The notes under the pieces: model-generated
Database searches by the model: none
What the model saw: the letters and a program-made list of their open reading frames with translations, nothing else
What the model was told of the DNA's origin: nothing
In this document: piece by piece, positions 52,473-61,755 of the stretch
Position numbering within the stretch: the first letter of the stretch is position 1
Layout: each line of letters opens with the position of its first letter
From: Streptomyces sp. ISL-1
GTDB taxonomy: Bacteria > Actinomycetota > Actinomycetes > Streptomycetales > Streptomycetaceae
NCBI RefSeq assembly: GCF_018614585.1
Contig: NZ_JAGGOI010000001.1
Location: 62,001-126,000 of the forward strand
Direction: 5' to 3'
DNA: 64,000 bases
Program-made: the position numbers and the translations under genes

Positions 52473-52563
52473 CCGCCGCGCGTGCGCTTGAACGCTACAG
52501 CTGCGGCCTGCTGCGGGAGCGGCCACAGCTTCCTTCACCGACATCGTTCACGGCAGGAACCAC

Positions 52564-53337
52564 ATGTATGACAGACATGACCACTTCGGGACGTACGGTA
52601 GTGCAGCTGAGCAATACGGCGAGGCGTACGCCACCCTCCCCGGCCAATGGGACGGCTACCATCCCGCGTTCGGGCAGGAACCAATCTCCGCTCCTGACCT
52701 CGATGTTCTGCAGGGGCGCTGGGAACCGGACGTCGAGCTGACGCAGCTCCTGCAGGACGCCCCCGAACCGGTGGATCTGTCGAAGCCCGTCATGGATCTG
52801 CGGCCCCCGACGACCGGCCCGTCCTGCCACCGCCGGCGTCCGATGCACAAGGTGAACGCGAGAGCCTGGACGCTCACTCGCAACCAGACCCTCAGCTACG
52901 CCCTCGCAGCGGTGAGCATGGTCATCATTGCCATGGTGAGCGTCCTCGGGGGCCTGTTCACCCACGACATCCTGCGACAGGTCGCCGCCCCCGGTGCCGA
53001 TCACGCCCTGGCGCCCTGGTGGCCGATGCTGGTGTACGGCCCCTGGATGGTCGCGTCCCTGTCGATCCTGCGCGCCGCGCTGCACCGTCGCAGCGCTCCG
53101 CACTCCTGGGCCTTCGCCGTGCTCTTCTGCGCGGTCGCCGTCCTTACCTGCATGGCCGAGGCGCCCAGGACCATCAGCGGAGTGGCCGTCGCCGGTCTCC
53201 CCGCCCTCGCCGCCATGGTTTGTTTCCATCAACTCGTACGTCACATCACCCTTACCCGGCCGGCGCAGGACCGAGTGGGCGGCTGGTGCAATGCCGCGCG
53301 CCCCTGCATGGGACATGAGCATTCAGAGTCGCAGTAG
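52564..53337 (+). CDS. DUF2637-like membrane protein
   Basis: A 257-residue protein. The first 95 residues are a disordered His/Asp/Pro-rich part, followed by four hydrophobic segments between about 118 and 230 (ALAAVSMVIIAMVSVLGG, MLVYGPWMVASLSI, HSWAFAVLFCAVAVLTC, ISGVAVAGLPALAAMV). The membrane domain resembles DUF2637 (SpdB-like) proteins of streptomycetes. Function unknown. Terminator hairpin follows at 53355. Confidence 0.72.
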   Translation: MYDRHDHFGTYGSAAEQYGEAYATLPGQWDGYHPAFGQEPISAPDLDVLQGRWEPDVELTQLLQDAPEPVDLSKPVMDLRPPTTGPSCHRRRPMHKVNARAWTLTRNQTLSYALAAVSMVIIAMVSVLGGLFTHDILRQVAAPGADHALAPWWPMLVYGPWMVASLSILRAALHRRSAPHSWAFAVLFCAVAVLTCMAEAPRTISGVAVAGLPALAAMVCFHQLVRHITLTRPAQDRVGGWCNAARPCMGHEHSESQ

Positions 53338-53354
53338 GTGGAGCCGACAGCAGG

Positions 53355-53404
53355 ACTGCCCGAGGAGCGCCCGTACCCGGTTGGGGAGGCGCTCCTCGGG
53401 CAGT
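53355..53404. terminator. Bidirectional terminator
   Basis: A 17-bp perfect stem (53355-53371 with 53388-53404; arm actgcccgaggagcgcc) with a 16-base loop between the convergent DUF2637 and S8 protease genes. Confidence 0.92.
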
Positions 53405-53442
53405 TGCCCGGCCGGTGGAGCGGGTCCACCGGGAGAGCGGGT

Positions 53443-54621
53443 CTAGAAGAGCGAGTGCAGCAGCTTGTTCGGTGACCCGGTTCGCGGGTCCTGGACCTTG
53501 CCGCTCGTCGCATTGTTCACCACTGCGTCCCGGACCTGCGCCGGGGTGGCGGTGGCGTGCGTCGACAGATAGAGCGCCGCGACACCTGCCGTGTGCGGTG
53601 CGGCCATCGACGTTCCCGAGATCGTGTTCGTCGCCGTGTCGCCGTCCTTCCACGCCGAGGTGATGTTCACGCCCGGCGCGAACAGATCCAGGCACGTCCC
53701 GTAGTTCGAGAACGACGCCCGCCGGTCGGTGCTGTCCGTCGCGCCGACCGTGATCGCCTCGGGGACGCGGGCCGGCGAGTAGTTGCAGGCGTTCGCCGGC
53801 AGGCCGAGGATGTTGCCGTTGCCCGCGGCGATGGAGTAACTGATGCCCGAGGCAATGGACTTCTTCACTGCGTTGTCCAGCGACGTGTTGGCGCCGCCGC
53901 CCAGGCTCATGTTCGCCACAGCCGGCTTCTGCGCGTTGGCCGTCACCCAGTCGACGCCGGCGATGACCCCCGCCGTCGAGCCGGAGCCGTTGCAGTCCAG
54001 GACCCGTACGGCGATGAGCTTGACGCTCTTGGCGACGCCGTATGTCTTGCCGCCGACCGTGCCCGCGACATGCGTGCCGTGGCCCTGGCAGTCCTGGCCG
54101 TTCTGGCCGCCCCCCACTATGTCCGTGCCGACGCTCGCGCGGCCGCCGAACTCGCTGTGGGACGTGCGGATCCCGGTGTCGATGATGTACGCGTTCACAT
54201 TCGACGCGGATGTGTTGTATGTGTACGACTTGGACAGCGGAAGATCCCGCTGGTCGATGCGGTCGAGGCCCCAAGTCGGGTTGGCCTGGGTGCCGTTGAG
54301 GCGGACTGTGGCGTTCTGCTCGACGTACGCCACACGCGGATCGGCGGCAAGCTCTGCCGCCCTCGCGCGTGACGTCGTCATGGAGAAGCCATCGAGGACG
54401 CTGCGGTAGGTGTGCTTCGGCGTGACGCCCAGATCGGCGGCACGCGTTGAGCCGTCCTTAAGGACGACAATCCAGCTGTTTTGGATGGCAGTTGCAGTGG
54501 GAGCGAGACGGAGATCGCCGATGGTCGCGCTCTGCGCGGTGGGGGAGGCGGCGAACTGGAGACCGGCCGCAAGGGCGACTGTGGGTATCAGCGCCCCGAA
54601 GCGGCGGGCAGTGCTTCTCAT
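53443..54621 (-). CDS. Secreted subtilisin-like serine peptidase (S8)
   Basis: A 392-residue exported protease. Signal peptide MRSTARRFGALIPTVALAAG; an I9-type inhibitor prodomain follows (SWIVVLKDGSTRAADLGV and AAELAADPRVAYVEQNATV). The catalytic triad is in AYIIDTGI (Asp about 147), GHGTHVAG (His about 180) and GTSMAAPH (Ser about 335). Proteinase K-like. Start at the ATG 54621; an upstream GTG/ATG frame to 54660 adds a doubtful leader. Extracellular protein degradation is expected. Confidence 0.95.
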   Translation of the reverse strand: MRSTARRFGALIPTVALAAGLQFAASPTAQSATIGDLRLAPTATAIQNSWIVVLKDGSTRAADLGVTPKHTYRSVLDGFSMTTSRARAAELAADPRVAYVEQNATVRLNGTQANPTWGLDRIDQRDLPLSKSYTYNTSASNVNAYIIDTGIRTSHSEFGGRASVGTDIVGGGQNGQDCQGHGTHVAGTVGGKTYGVAKSVKLIAVRVLDCNGSGSTAGVIAGVDWVTANAQKPAVANMSLGGGANTSLDNAVKKSIASGISYSIAAGNGNILGLPANACNYSPARVPEAITVGATDSTDRRASFSNYGTCLDLFAPGVNITSAWKDGDTATNTISGTSMAAPHTAGVAALYLSTHATATPAQVRDAVVNNATSGKVQDPRTGSPNKLLHSLF

Positions 54622-54833
54622 CTCGTGCGCCTGACCTTTCGTTGACCGGAATACGGGCAAGTACGGTCGTGCATGGTGTCAGGAGGTGCATACGCGCTGA
54701 CCAGAGTCTCGTGACGTGACCTGCGACACAAGGGGGCGGAACGAAGTGGAAGCCTTACGGCAGGCAGAATGTGAGCACCCGTCAGACGGAGGCTGCAACG
54801 GCCTGATCGGCTACGAATAGATGGTTCCGGAGG

Positions 54834-55250
54834 CTACGATTCCGGGAAGTCCCAGGTGAGCATCGCGAAATCGCCGTCGTCCTTCGCCCCCGCCGAACGG
54901 TACGTCGCGAGCGCCGGATCGTTGTCCGTGTCCACGCCGACCCACATGTCGTAGCAGTCCCGCTCCCGCGCCACCTTCAGCAATGCCTCGACCAAAGCCC
55001 TGCCGATGCCCCGCCTGCGGTACGTCTCGTCCACCGACAGCTCGTACAGGCAGATCTCCGTGCCCTTGTCGGGGTGGAGCATCTCGACGCCCGAGATCAT
55101 CCCGGCCGGCGCCCCGTCCACATAGGCGATCAGCATCAGATGCCCGGCGGCGGCCAGGAAGCGCTCGGCCCACTCGGCACGCGCCGGGCCGTCGTAGAGG
55201 TGCTCGGCCGCGGTGAGCTCGGACACGGTCGTCGCGCGCCGGATGTCCAT
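54834..55250 (-). CDS. GNAT-family acetyltransferase
   Basis: A 138-residue acetyltransferase. Acetyl-CoA loop RRRGIGRALVEALLK near 83 follows the beta-strand CLYELSVDETY. The N-terminal MDIRRATTVSELTAAEHLYDG and later WVGVDTDNDPALATYRSAGA are typical of small GNAT enzymes such as the aminoglycoside 3-N-acetyltransferase-I-like group. ATG at 55250 with GGAAGGGGACC upstream. Substrate unknown; stand-alone. Confidence 0.88.
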   Translation of the reverse strand: MDIRRATTVSELTAAEHLYDGPARAEWAERFLAAAGHLMLIAYVDGAPAGMISGVEMLHPDKGTEICLYELSVDETYRRRGIGRALVEALLKVARERDCYDMWVGVDTDNDPALATYRSAGAKDDGDFAMLTWDFPES

Positions 55251-55394
55251 ACGGGTCCCCTTCCGGCCCCTTCCCCACGGGGGCGCGTACCGCGTCTGGT
55301 GTACGGCGACCGTACTCCGTACTACTTGCGGAGGCTCATGACTTCCGCCTGGCGGCAGCCGAGACGGCACAGGGCAGCCGCTTAGGGTTCAACC

Positions 55395-58187
55395 ATGCAG
55401 ATCCGACTTCCCCGGCCGCGCGGCCGATGGCTCGCAGGCGTCGCCGCCTTCGCCGTCCTCGCCGGCGCGGGCACCTGGACCGCGGTCGCCGACGACGGCG
55501 CACCGCCCGTGCACCGTGAGGACCGGGTGCAGGAGATGCCCGGGGCGAAGATCGACACCTCCTACTTCACGACGGGCGGCAAGGCGCGCCGGCCCGCCGT
55601 GCTCATCGGGCACGGCTTCGGCGGCAGCAAGGACGACGTCCGCGCCCAGGCCGAGAAGCTGGCCCGCGACGGATACGCCGTGCTGACCTGGTCCGCCCGC
55701 GGCTTCGGCACGTCCACCGGGCAGATCGGGATCAACGATCCCGCCTTCGAGGTCAAGGACGTCTCCCGCCTGATCGACTGGCTGGCGAAACGGCCCGAGG
55801 TCCAGCTGGACGGGGACGGCGATCCGCGCGTCGGCGTCACCGGCTCCTCCTACGGCGGGGCGATCTCGCTGCTCGCCGCCGGGCACGACAAGCGCGTAGA
55901 CGCGATCGCTCCCCAGATCACCTACTGGAACCTGGCCGACGCCCTCTTCCCGGACGGCGTCTTCAAGAAGCTCTGGGCCGGAATCTTCTTCTCCACCGGC
56001 TCCGCGGGCGCCAGGGACGGAGCCGCCCCCGCCGACACCCCCGCCGACGCCCCGGCAGGAGCCGCCCCCGCAGGTGACGCCCCGGCCGGTCCCGCGACTG
56101 CCGGTGGCGCGGGCGCGGCCACCGGGACGGCCAGGGCCGACACTGCCCCGGGCCCCGCGAACCCGAGCGGCTGCGGGAGCTTCCAGCCCGCGCTCTGCGC
56201 CATGTACGAGCGCGTCGCCGTCGCAGGAAAGCCCGACGCCGCCGCCCGTACGCTCCTCGAACGCCGCAGTCCATCCGCCTTCGGCGACCGCATCAAGGTG
56301 CCCGCGCTCATCGTGCAGGGCCAGGCCGACTCGCTCTTCCCGCTCTCGCACGCCGACGCCATGGCCAAGCGGATCAGCGCCAACGGCGCGCCCGTCTCGG
56401 TCGACTGGATCGCGGGCGGGCACGACGGCGGCGACCGGGAGACCGGCCGCGTCGAGGGCCGCATCGGCGACTGGTTCGACCGGTATCTGGGGCAGGACAA
56501 GGGCGCGGACACCGGACCCGCCTTCCGCGTCAGCCGCGCCGGAGGCGTCGACTCCACCGACGGCGAGGCTCTGCTGCGCGGCGCGACCGGCGACAGCTAC
56601 CCGGGTCTTTCGAGCGGCACACAGCCGATCCCGCTCACCGGCCGCGAGCAGCGCTTCGCCAACCCGGCCGGCGCCAACCCGCCCGCCATCTCCGCCGTCC
56701 CGGGCCTCGGCGGCGGACTCGGCCAGCTCTCCTCTCTCGGTGTCGGCCTCTCGCTCGACTTCCCCGGCCAGTCCGCACGCTTCGACTCCGCGCCGCTGGC
56801 CCGGTCGCTGCGGATCACGGGCTCGCCGACCGTCCGGGTCAAGATCGCCTCCAACACCGGCGACGCCGTCCTGTTCGGGAAGGTGTACGACGTCGGGCCC
56901 GACGGCCGCCAACAGGTGCTGCCCTCCCAGCTCGTCGCGCCGGTCCGCGTCGAGAACGCCGAGCAGGGCAAGGACGTCACACTGACCCTGCCCGCCGTGG
57001 ACCACGAAGTCGACGCCGGGCACCGGCTGCGGCTTGTCCTCTCCGCGACCGACCTCGGCTATGCCTCGCCGCCCGCCCCCGCCACGTACACCGTCTCTCT
57101 CCTCGACGCCGGCGCGCTCGCCGTGCCCACCGCGCCCGCCGTGAAGACCCAGGCCGCGGGACTGCCCTGGTGGACCTGGGCTCTCCCGGCCGCGGGCGCA
57201 CTGCTGGCAGCCGGCCTGTTGATCACCGCTCGCCGCCGGACGGTCGCCCCGGCGCCCGACCCCGAGCTCGCCGAAGTGCCCCTGGAGATCACCGGGTTGA
57301 CCAAGCGGTACGCCAAGTCCGCCGACCGGTACGCCGTACGGGAGCTCTCATTCCGCGTCGAGAAGGGCCAGGTCCTCGGTCTCCTCGGCCCCAACGGCGC
57401 GGGCAAGACCACCACCCTTCGCATGCTGATGGGGCTCATCCGGCCCGACAACGGCGAGATCCGCGTCTTCGGCCACGCCATCCGGCCGGGTGCGCCCGTG
57501 CTCTCCCGGGTCGGCGCGTTCGTCGAGGGCGCCGGTTTCCTGCCGCATCTGTCGGGCCGCGACAACCTGGAGCTGTACTGGCGGGCCACCGGCCGGCCCG
57601 CGAGCGACGCGCACATGGAGGAGGCCCTGCAGATCGCGGGTCTCGGCGACGCCCTCGCCCGCGCCGTACGCACCTACTCTCAGGGCATGCGGCAGCGACT
57701 GGCCATTGCCCAGGCCATGCTCGGCATGCCGGATCTGCTGATCCTCGACGAGCCTACGAACGGACTCGACCCGCCCCAGATCCGCGAAATGCGGGACGTG
57801 ATGATCCGGTACGCGGCCGGGGGCCGGACGGTCATCGTCTCCAGTCACCTCCTCTCCGAGGTCGAGCAGTCCTGCACCCATCTGGTGGTCATGGACCGCG
57901 GCCGGCTGATGCAGGCAGGACCGGTCGCCGAGATCACCGGCGAGAGCGACACGCTGCTCGTCACCACCGCCGATGAGGTGCCGGAGCCGTTGGTCGAGAA
58001 GATCGCCGCGCTGCCGGGGATCGGTTCGGCGACCCGTACGCACGAAGGTCTGCTCGTACGGCTCGACGGGGCCACCGCGACCGACATGATCGCCGAACTC
58101 GTCCGGCTGGACGTGCCGTTGACGGGCGTCGGTCCGCACCGCCGCCTGGAGGATGCCTTCCTCACCCTGATCGGAGGATCCGCATGA
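55395..58187 (+). CDS. CocE/NonD hydrolase fused to an ABC transporter ATPase
   Basis: A 930-residue fusion. Residues 1-40: signal/anchor helix. About 50-450: alpha/beta hydrolase of CocE/NonD (X-Pro dipeptidyl-peptidase-like) type, nucleophile in TGSSYGGAIS (Ser152), with Asp (QGQADSLFP) and His (GGHDGG); an Ala/Pro/Gly-rich insert lies in its cap (about 200-260). About 460-580: PF08530-like jelly roll (PTVRVKIASNTGDAVLFGKV). A hydrophobic helix (LPWWTWALPAAGALLAAGLL) near 595-615. Then an ABC ATPase: Walker A GPNGAGKTT near 665, signature YSQGMRQRLAIAQAML near 760, Walker B LLILDEPTNGLDP. Hydrolase outside, ATPase inside. Its permease gene overlaps the 3' end by 4 bp. Confidence 0.93.
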   Translation: MQIRLPRPRGRWLAGVAAFAVLAGAGTWTAVADDGAPPVHREDRVQEMPGAKIDTSYFTTGGKARRPAVLIGHGFGGSKDDVRAQAEKLARDGYAVLTWSARGFGTSTGQIGINDPAFEVKDVSRLIDWLAKRPEVQLDGDGDPRVGVTGSSYGGAISLLAAGHDKRVDAIAPQITYWNLADALFPDGVFKKLWAGIFFSTGSAGARDGAAPADTPADAPAGAAPAGDAPAGPATAGGAGAATGTARADTAPGPANPSGCGSFQPALCAMYERVAVAGKPDAAARTLLERRSPSAFGDRIKVPALIVQGQADSLFPLSHADAMAKRISANGAPVSVDWIAGGHDGGDRETGRVEGRIGDWFDRYLGQDKGADTGPAFRVSRAGGVDSTDGEALLRGATGDSYPGLSSGTQPIPLTGREQRFANPAGANPPAISAVPGLGGGLGQLSSLGVGLSLDFPGQSARFDSAPLARSLRITGSPTVRVKIASNTGDAVLFGKVYDVGPDGRQQVLPSQLVAPVRVENAEQGKDVTLTLPAVDHEVDAGHRLRLVLSATDLGYASPPAPATYTVSLLDAGALAVPTAPAVKTQAAGLPWWTWALPAAGALLAAGLLITARRRTVAPAPDPELAEVPLEITGLTKRYAKSADRYAVRELSFRVEKGQVLGLLGPNGAGKTTTLRMLMGLIRPDNGEIRVFGHAIRPGAPVLSRVGAFVEGAGFLPHLSGRDNLELYWRATGRPASDAHMEEALQIAGLGDALARAVRTYSQGMRQRLAIAQAMLGMPDLLILDEPTNGLDPPQIREMRDVMIRYAAGGRTVIVSSHLLSEVEQSCTHLVVMDRGRLMQAGPVAEITGESDTLLVTTADEVPEPLVEKIAALPGIGSATRTHEGLLVRLDGATATDMIAELVRLDVPLTGVGPHRRLEDAFLTLIGGSA

Positions 58188-59041
58188 GCACGCTGGTCGA
58201 TTCGGCCCCCGGCTACCGGGCACGGCACACCCTGCCGCTGCGTGTCGAGGCGGTACGTCAGCTGAAGCGCAGGCGGACGCTGGTGATGGCCGGGGTGCTG
58301 GCCGCGCTGCCCCTCGTGCTGATCGCCGCCTTCGCGATCGGCGGCACGCCGGACGGCCGGGAGAGCGGCCGGGTCACTCTGATCGACACGGCCACCGCGT
58401 CGGGCGCGAACTTCGCCGCCACCTGCCTGTTCGTCTCCGCGGGCTTCCTGCTGGTGGTGCCGGTGGCCCTCTTCCACGGAGATACCGTGGCATCGGAGGC
58501 CAACTGGTCCTCGCTGCGCTATCTGCTGGCGGCCCCCGTCCCGCGGACCCGGCTGCTGTGGTCCAAGCTGGCGGTGGCGCTCGGCTTCAGCGCGGCGGCG
58601 ATGGTGCTCCTGCCGCTGGTGGCCCTGGCCGCGGGCAGCGCGGCGTACGGCTGGGGGTCGCTGAAGCTGCCCACGGGCGGCTCCCTGGCCGCCGGCGACA
58701 CGGTGTCGCGGTTGGCGCTGGTCGTGGCGTTCATCTTCTTCTCCCAACTGGTCACCGCCGGGCTTGCCTTCTGGCTGTCCACCAAGACCGATGCCCCGCT
58801 GGGCGCGGTCGGCGGAGCGGTCGGACTGACGATCATCGGCAATGTGCTGGACGCGGTCACGGCGCTCGGGTCGTGGCGTGATGCGCTGCCCGCGCACTGG
58901 CAGTTCGCATGGATCGACGCGCTGCAGCCGCAGTTGGAGTGGAGCGGCATGGTGAAGGGCGCGGCCGTCTCGGTGACATACGCCCTGGTGCTGTTCGCGC
59001 TCGCCTTCCGGAACTTCTCCCGCAAGGACATCGTGTCGTAG
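58184..59041 (+). CDS. ABC transporter permease, ABC-2 type
   Basis: A 285-residue integral membrane protein with six hydrophobic segments (ALPLVLIAAFAIGG, FAATCLFVSAGFLLVVPVALFHG, SAAAMVLLPLVALAAGSAA and so on), the ABC-2 permease type. ATG at 58184 overlaps the stop of the fusion ATPase, and they are translated together. Hence a complete ABC exporter with an attached extracellular hydrolase. Substrate unknown; a peptide or lipid released or cut by the hydrolase is a plausible idea. Confidence 0.88.
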   Translation: MSTLVDSAPGYRARHTLPLRVEAVRQLKRRRTLVMAGVLAALPLVLIAAFAIGGTPDGRESGRVTLIDTATASGANFAATCLFVSAGFLLVVPVALFHGDTVASEANWSSLRYLLAAPVPRTRLLWSKLAVALGFSAAAMVLLPLVALAAGSAAYGWGSLKLPTGGSLAAGDTVSRLALVVAFIFFSQLVTAGLAFWLSTKTDAPLGAVGGAVGLTIIGNVLDAVTALGSWRDALPAHWQFAWIDALQPQLEWSGMVKGAAVSVTYALVLFALAFRNFSRKDIVS

Positions 59042-59059
59042 TCGCCGGCACAGGCCTCG

Positions 59060-59761
59060 CTACACCCAGCCCCGACGAGCCGCTTCCGCTCCCGCCCGGA
59101 AGCGGCTCGTCGTGCCGAGGTCGGTGAGCAGTTCACCGACGCGGCGGCTGTACGTACGCCCGGACATGCCGAGCCGGGCCGCGGCCGACTCGTCCGTGAA
59201 CCCGGCGAGCAGGGCCAGGAGCACCGGCTTGAGATGGGCCGGCACGGCGCCGGGCACGGTCTGCCGCGTCAGATTGTCACCGGTGTCCCACCATGCGCGG
59301 TGCGTGCGGACAAGGGCCTGGACGACGACCGGGTCGCGGATCAAAAGCACGCCGTTGAAGTGCAGTTCCAGATCGAGGGGAACGGCGGCGACCGACCGGT
59401 CGGCCACAACCATTTTGAACGGGATGGAGTCCGTCACCCGGGTCGCGCCGGGGCAGAGCCACGGCCGTGTGAGATGGGTCAGTCCGTGCCGGGGCGCGAT
59501 CCGCCGCACCGCCGCGGTCTGTTCGGCGGCATTACGAACACAGGCGCCGCCGAATTCGAGGAACGGCTCCGGGATGCCGTGGCCCAGCGCGCCCGCCGGG
59601 TCGTCAAAGCTGAGGAGCTCATGGCGCGCCGAGCGGACCAGCCCGGTCAGGGCCGCTCTCACCTGTCTCGCTCCCTGAACCGGCTGTCCCTGCGCTTCGC
59701 GCAGGACAGACCTGGAAACCTCCCGACCGAGTACCGAGCCCGGTGCCGCCCCCACTGCCAT
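59060..59761 (-). CDS. LuxR-family regulator with PLD-like N-terminal region
   Basis: A 233-residue regulator. The C-terminal LuxR helix-turn-helix (LLALLAGFTDESAAARLGMS, then GRTYSRRVGELLTDLGTTSR) is complete. The first 160 residues look like the phospholipase-D-like / TrmB-C-like region seen in Streptomyces regulators of this type (RSARHELLSFDDPAG and so on). It is convergent with the ABC genes and partly overlaps their terminator. Start ATG at 59761. Confidence 0.86.
   Translation of the reverse strand: MAVGAAPGSVLGREVSRSVLREAQGQPVQGARQVRAALTGLVRSARHELLSFDDPAGALGHGIPEPFLEFGGACVRNAAEQTAAVRRIAPRHGLTHLTRPWLCPGATRVTDSIPFKMVVADRSVAAVPLDLELHFNGVLLIRDPVVVQALVRTHRAWWDTGDNLTRQTVPGAVPAHLKPVLLALLAGFTDESAAARLGMSGRTYSRRVGELLTDLGTTSRFRAGAEAARRGWV
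59073..59112. terminator. Terminator within the LuxR 3' end
   Basis: A 15-bp stem (CGACGAGCCGCTTCC with GGAAGCGGCTCGTCG) around a 10-base loop lies 31 bp after the ABC permease stop and inside the last codons of the LuxR gene. Confidence 0.9.
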
Positions 59762-60063
59762 GACAGATCATCCCCCGCCCTTCACACACGCCATACGGGC
59801 CGTCCCCTCGGATCCGCATGCCACTCCATGTACGCACACGACTGCACATCGTGACAAGCGTCGGTTACGCGGCTGGCGAGTCATTGCCATTCCCTTCGTT
59901 CCGGGAACGGTCGGGGGAGGTCGGAAGGGCAGAGCAACGGGGTTCCGGGGGCAGCTCCCGCCCGCCGTTGCCGCATTGAGATTCATCCGCAACTTCTTCG
60001 ACTGCTCCCCGGGGCCCTCTCGGACGTCACATTCACAAGTGCTGACGAAACAGGGGAGCCCAG
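59762..60063. other. Divergent intergenic region between LuxR and VWA lipoprotein genes
   Basis: 302 bp with no gene. A 13-bp palindrome CGTTCCGGGAACG lies at 59897-59909 and could be a regulator site; no other structure noticed. Confidence 0.45.
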
Positions 60064-61677
60064 ATGAAGCTCAGCGCACGGATATACAGGGGAGTGCTGG
60101 CCGCGGTGCTGGCCGGCGGCATGCTGCTGACCGCCGGCTGCGGCGGTGGCGGCCAGGGCGACAGGGCCTCCGGGAGCGGAGCCAAGGAGCGGGCGAACGA
60201 CGGCGGGAGGGCCCATCCCGCGCCGATAGCGCCGGACGGGGGAGGAGGCGCGCCCGCGACGGGTGTGGACGGCGGGGCTGAGGGGGCGCGGAAGGACGAC
60301 GCGTTCCAGGAACCCCAGCGGGCACCCGACTATCTGTCGACGTTCGCGCTCGACGTGGACACCGCCTCGTACGGCTACGCCCGCCGCACTCTCGCCGACG
60401 GGCGGCGGCCGGAGCCCGGTCAGGTCCGGCCCGAGGAGTTCGTCAACAGCTTCCGGCAGGACTATCCGCGGCCGAAGGGCAATGGCTTCTCGGTGACCGT
60501 CGACGGGGCGCGGCCCGGCAGCGCGGAGGGCGAGATCCGCGCCCGGGGCGATGACGCGGCGGCCGGCGAGGACTGGTCGTTGCTGCGCGTGGGGCTCTCA
60601 ACCCGCCCCTCCGACCGCAGGGGTGAACGGCCGCCGGCGGCCCTCACCTTCGTCATCGACATCTCCGGCTCCATGGCGGAGCCCGGCCGGCTGGACCTGG
60701 TCAAAGAGGCACTGGGCATCCTCACCGACCAGCTGCGCGACGACGACTCGATCGCGCTGGTCACCTTCAGCGACGAGGCCAGGACGCGGCTCCCGATGAC
60801 CGGGGTCGACGACAACCGCGACCGTATCCACGAGGTGATCGACAGCCTGGAGCCGACGGACTCCACCAATGTCGAGGCGGGCGTGCGGCGTGGCTACGAC
60901 GAGGCGGTCGAGGGCCGTCGCCGCGGGGCCACCAACCGCGTCGTCCTCCTCTCCGACGCGCTGGCCAACACCGGCGAGACCGAGGCCGACGCGATCCTGG
61001 ACCGGATCGACGACGCCCGACGCACGTACGGCATCACGCTGTTCGGCGTGGGCGTCGGCAGTGAGTACGGCGATGCGCTGATGGAGCGGCTCGCCGACAA
61101 GGGCGACGGGCACACCACTTATGTCTCCACCAGCGCGCAGGCCAGGAAGGTCTTCTGCGACCAGCTGCCCACGCATGTCGAACTGCGCGCACGGGACGCC
61201 AAGGCGCAGGTGGCCTTCGACCCGAAGACCGTGCGGCAGTTCCGCCTCATCGGATACGAGAACCGGGCGGTCGCGGACGAGGACTTCCGCAATGACACGG
61301 TGGACGGCGGGGAGGTGGGCCCGGGCCACACGGTGACTGCGCTGTATGTCGTACGGCTCAGGGAGGGTGCGAGCGGCCATGTCGCGACGGCGACCGTCCG
61401 CTGGCTCGACCCGAGGACGCGGGCGCCGCACGAACAAACCGGCTCCGTCGAGACGGACGCGATCGACGGCGCGCTGTGGGACGAGGCGTCGAAGCGGCTC
61501 CAGGTCACGGCGGTCGCGGCGTACTTCGCGGAGTCACTGCGGGGCGGCGCGATGCCCGGGGCGCCGGAGCTGGGCGAACTGGCGGCCCGGGCGAGGAAGC
61601 TGGCGAGTTCGACGGAGGACGGCGCGGTGGGAGAGCTGGCGGAGGCGATCGCTCAGGCGCAGCGCGTGCGGGACTGA
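60064..61677 (+). CDS. VWA-domain lipoprotein (YfbK type)
   Basis: A 537-residue lipoprotein: signal with lipobox LLTAGC (Cys26 lipid-modified). A Gly-rich linker is followed by the YfbK-type N-terminal domain (FALDVDTASYGYARRTL), then a von Willebrand factor A domain with a complete MIDAS motif (DISGSM at about 199-204, then TDSTNV, SDALAN). The C-terminal part has DUF3520-type features (RLQVTAVAAYFAESLRG). Members are exported metal-dependent adhesion proteins. Function in the envelope not known. ATG at 60064. Confidence 0.9.
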   Translation: MKLSARIYRGVLAAVLAGGMLLTAGCGGGGQGDRASGSGAKERANDGGRAHPAPIAPDGGGGAPATGVDGGAEGARKDDAFQEPQRAPDYLSTFALDVDTASYGYARRTLADGRRPEPGQVRPEEFVNSFRQDYPRPKGNGFSVTVDGARPGSAEGEIRARGDDAAAGEDWSLLRVGLSTRPSDRRGERPPAALTFVIDISGSMAEPGRLDLVKEALGILTDQLRDDDSIALVTFSDEARTRLPMTGVDDNRDRIHEVIDSLEPTDSTNVEAGVRRGYDEAVEGRRRGATNRVVLLSDALANTGETEADAILDRIDDARRTYGITLFGVGVGSEYGDALMERLADKGDGHTTYVSTSAQARKVFCDQLPTHVELRARDAKAQVAFDPKTVRQFRLIGYENRAVADEDFRNDTVDGGEVGPGHTVTALYVVRLREGASGHVATATVRWLDPRTRAPHEQTGSVETDAIDGALWDEASKRLQVTAVAAYFAESLRGGAMPGAPELGELAARARKLASSTEDGAVGELAEAIAQAQRVRD

Positions 61678-61755
61678 GGGGAAGGGGCTGCGCGGCGGCT
61701 GCGGGAGCGAGGGAGGGGGCGCGGCGGGGCGCTGCGTCGCCCGTCCCCTCGGGCC

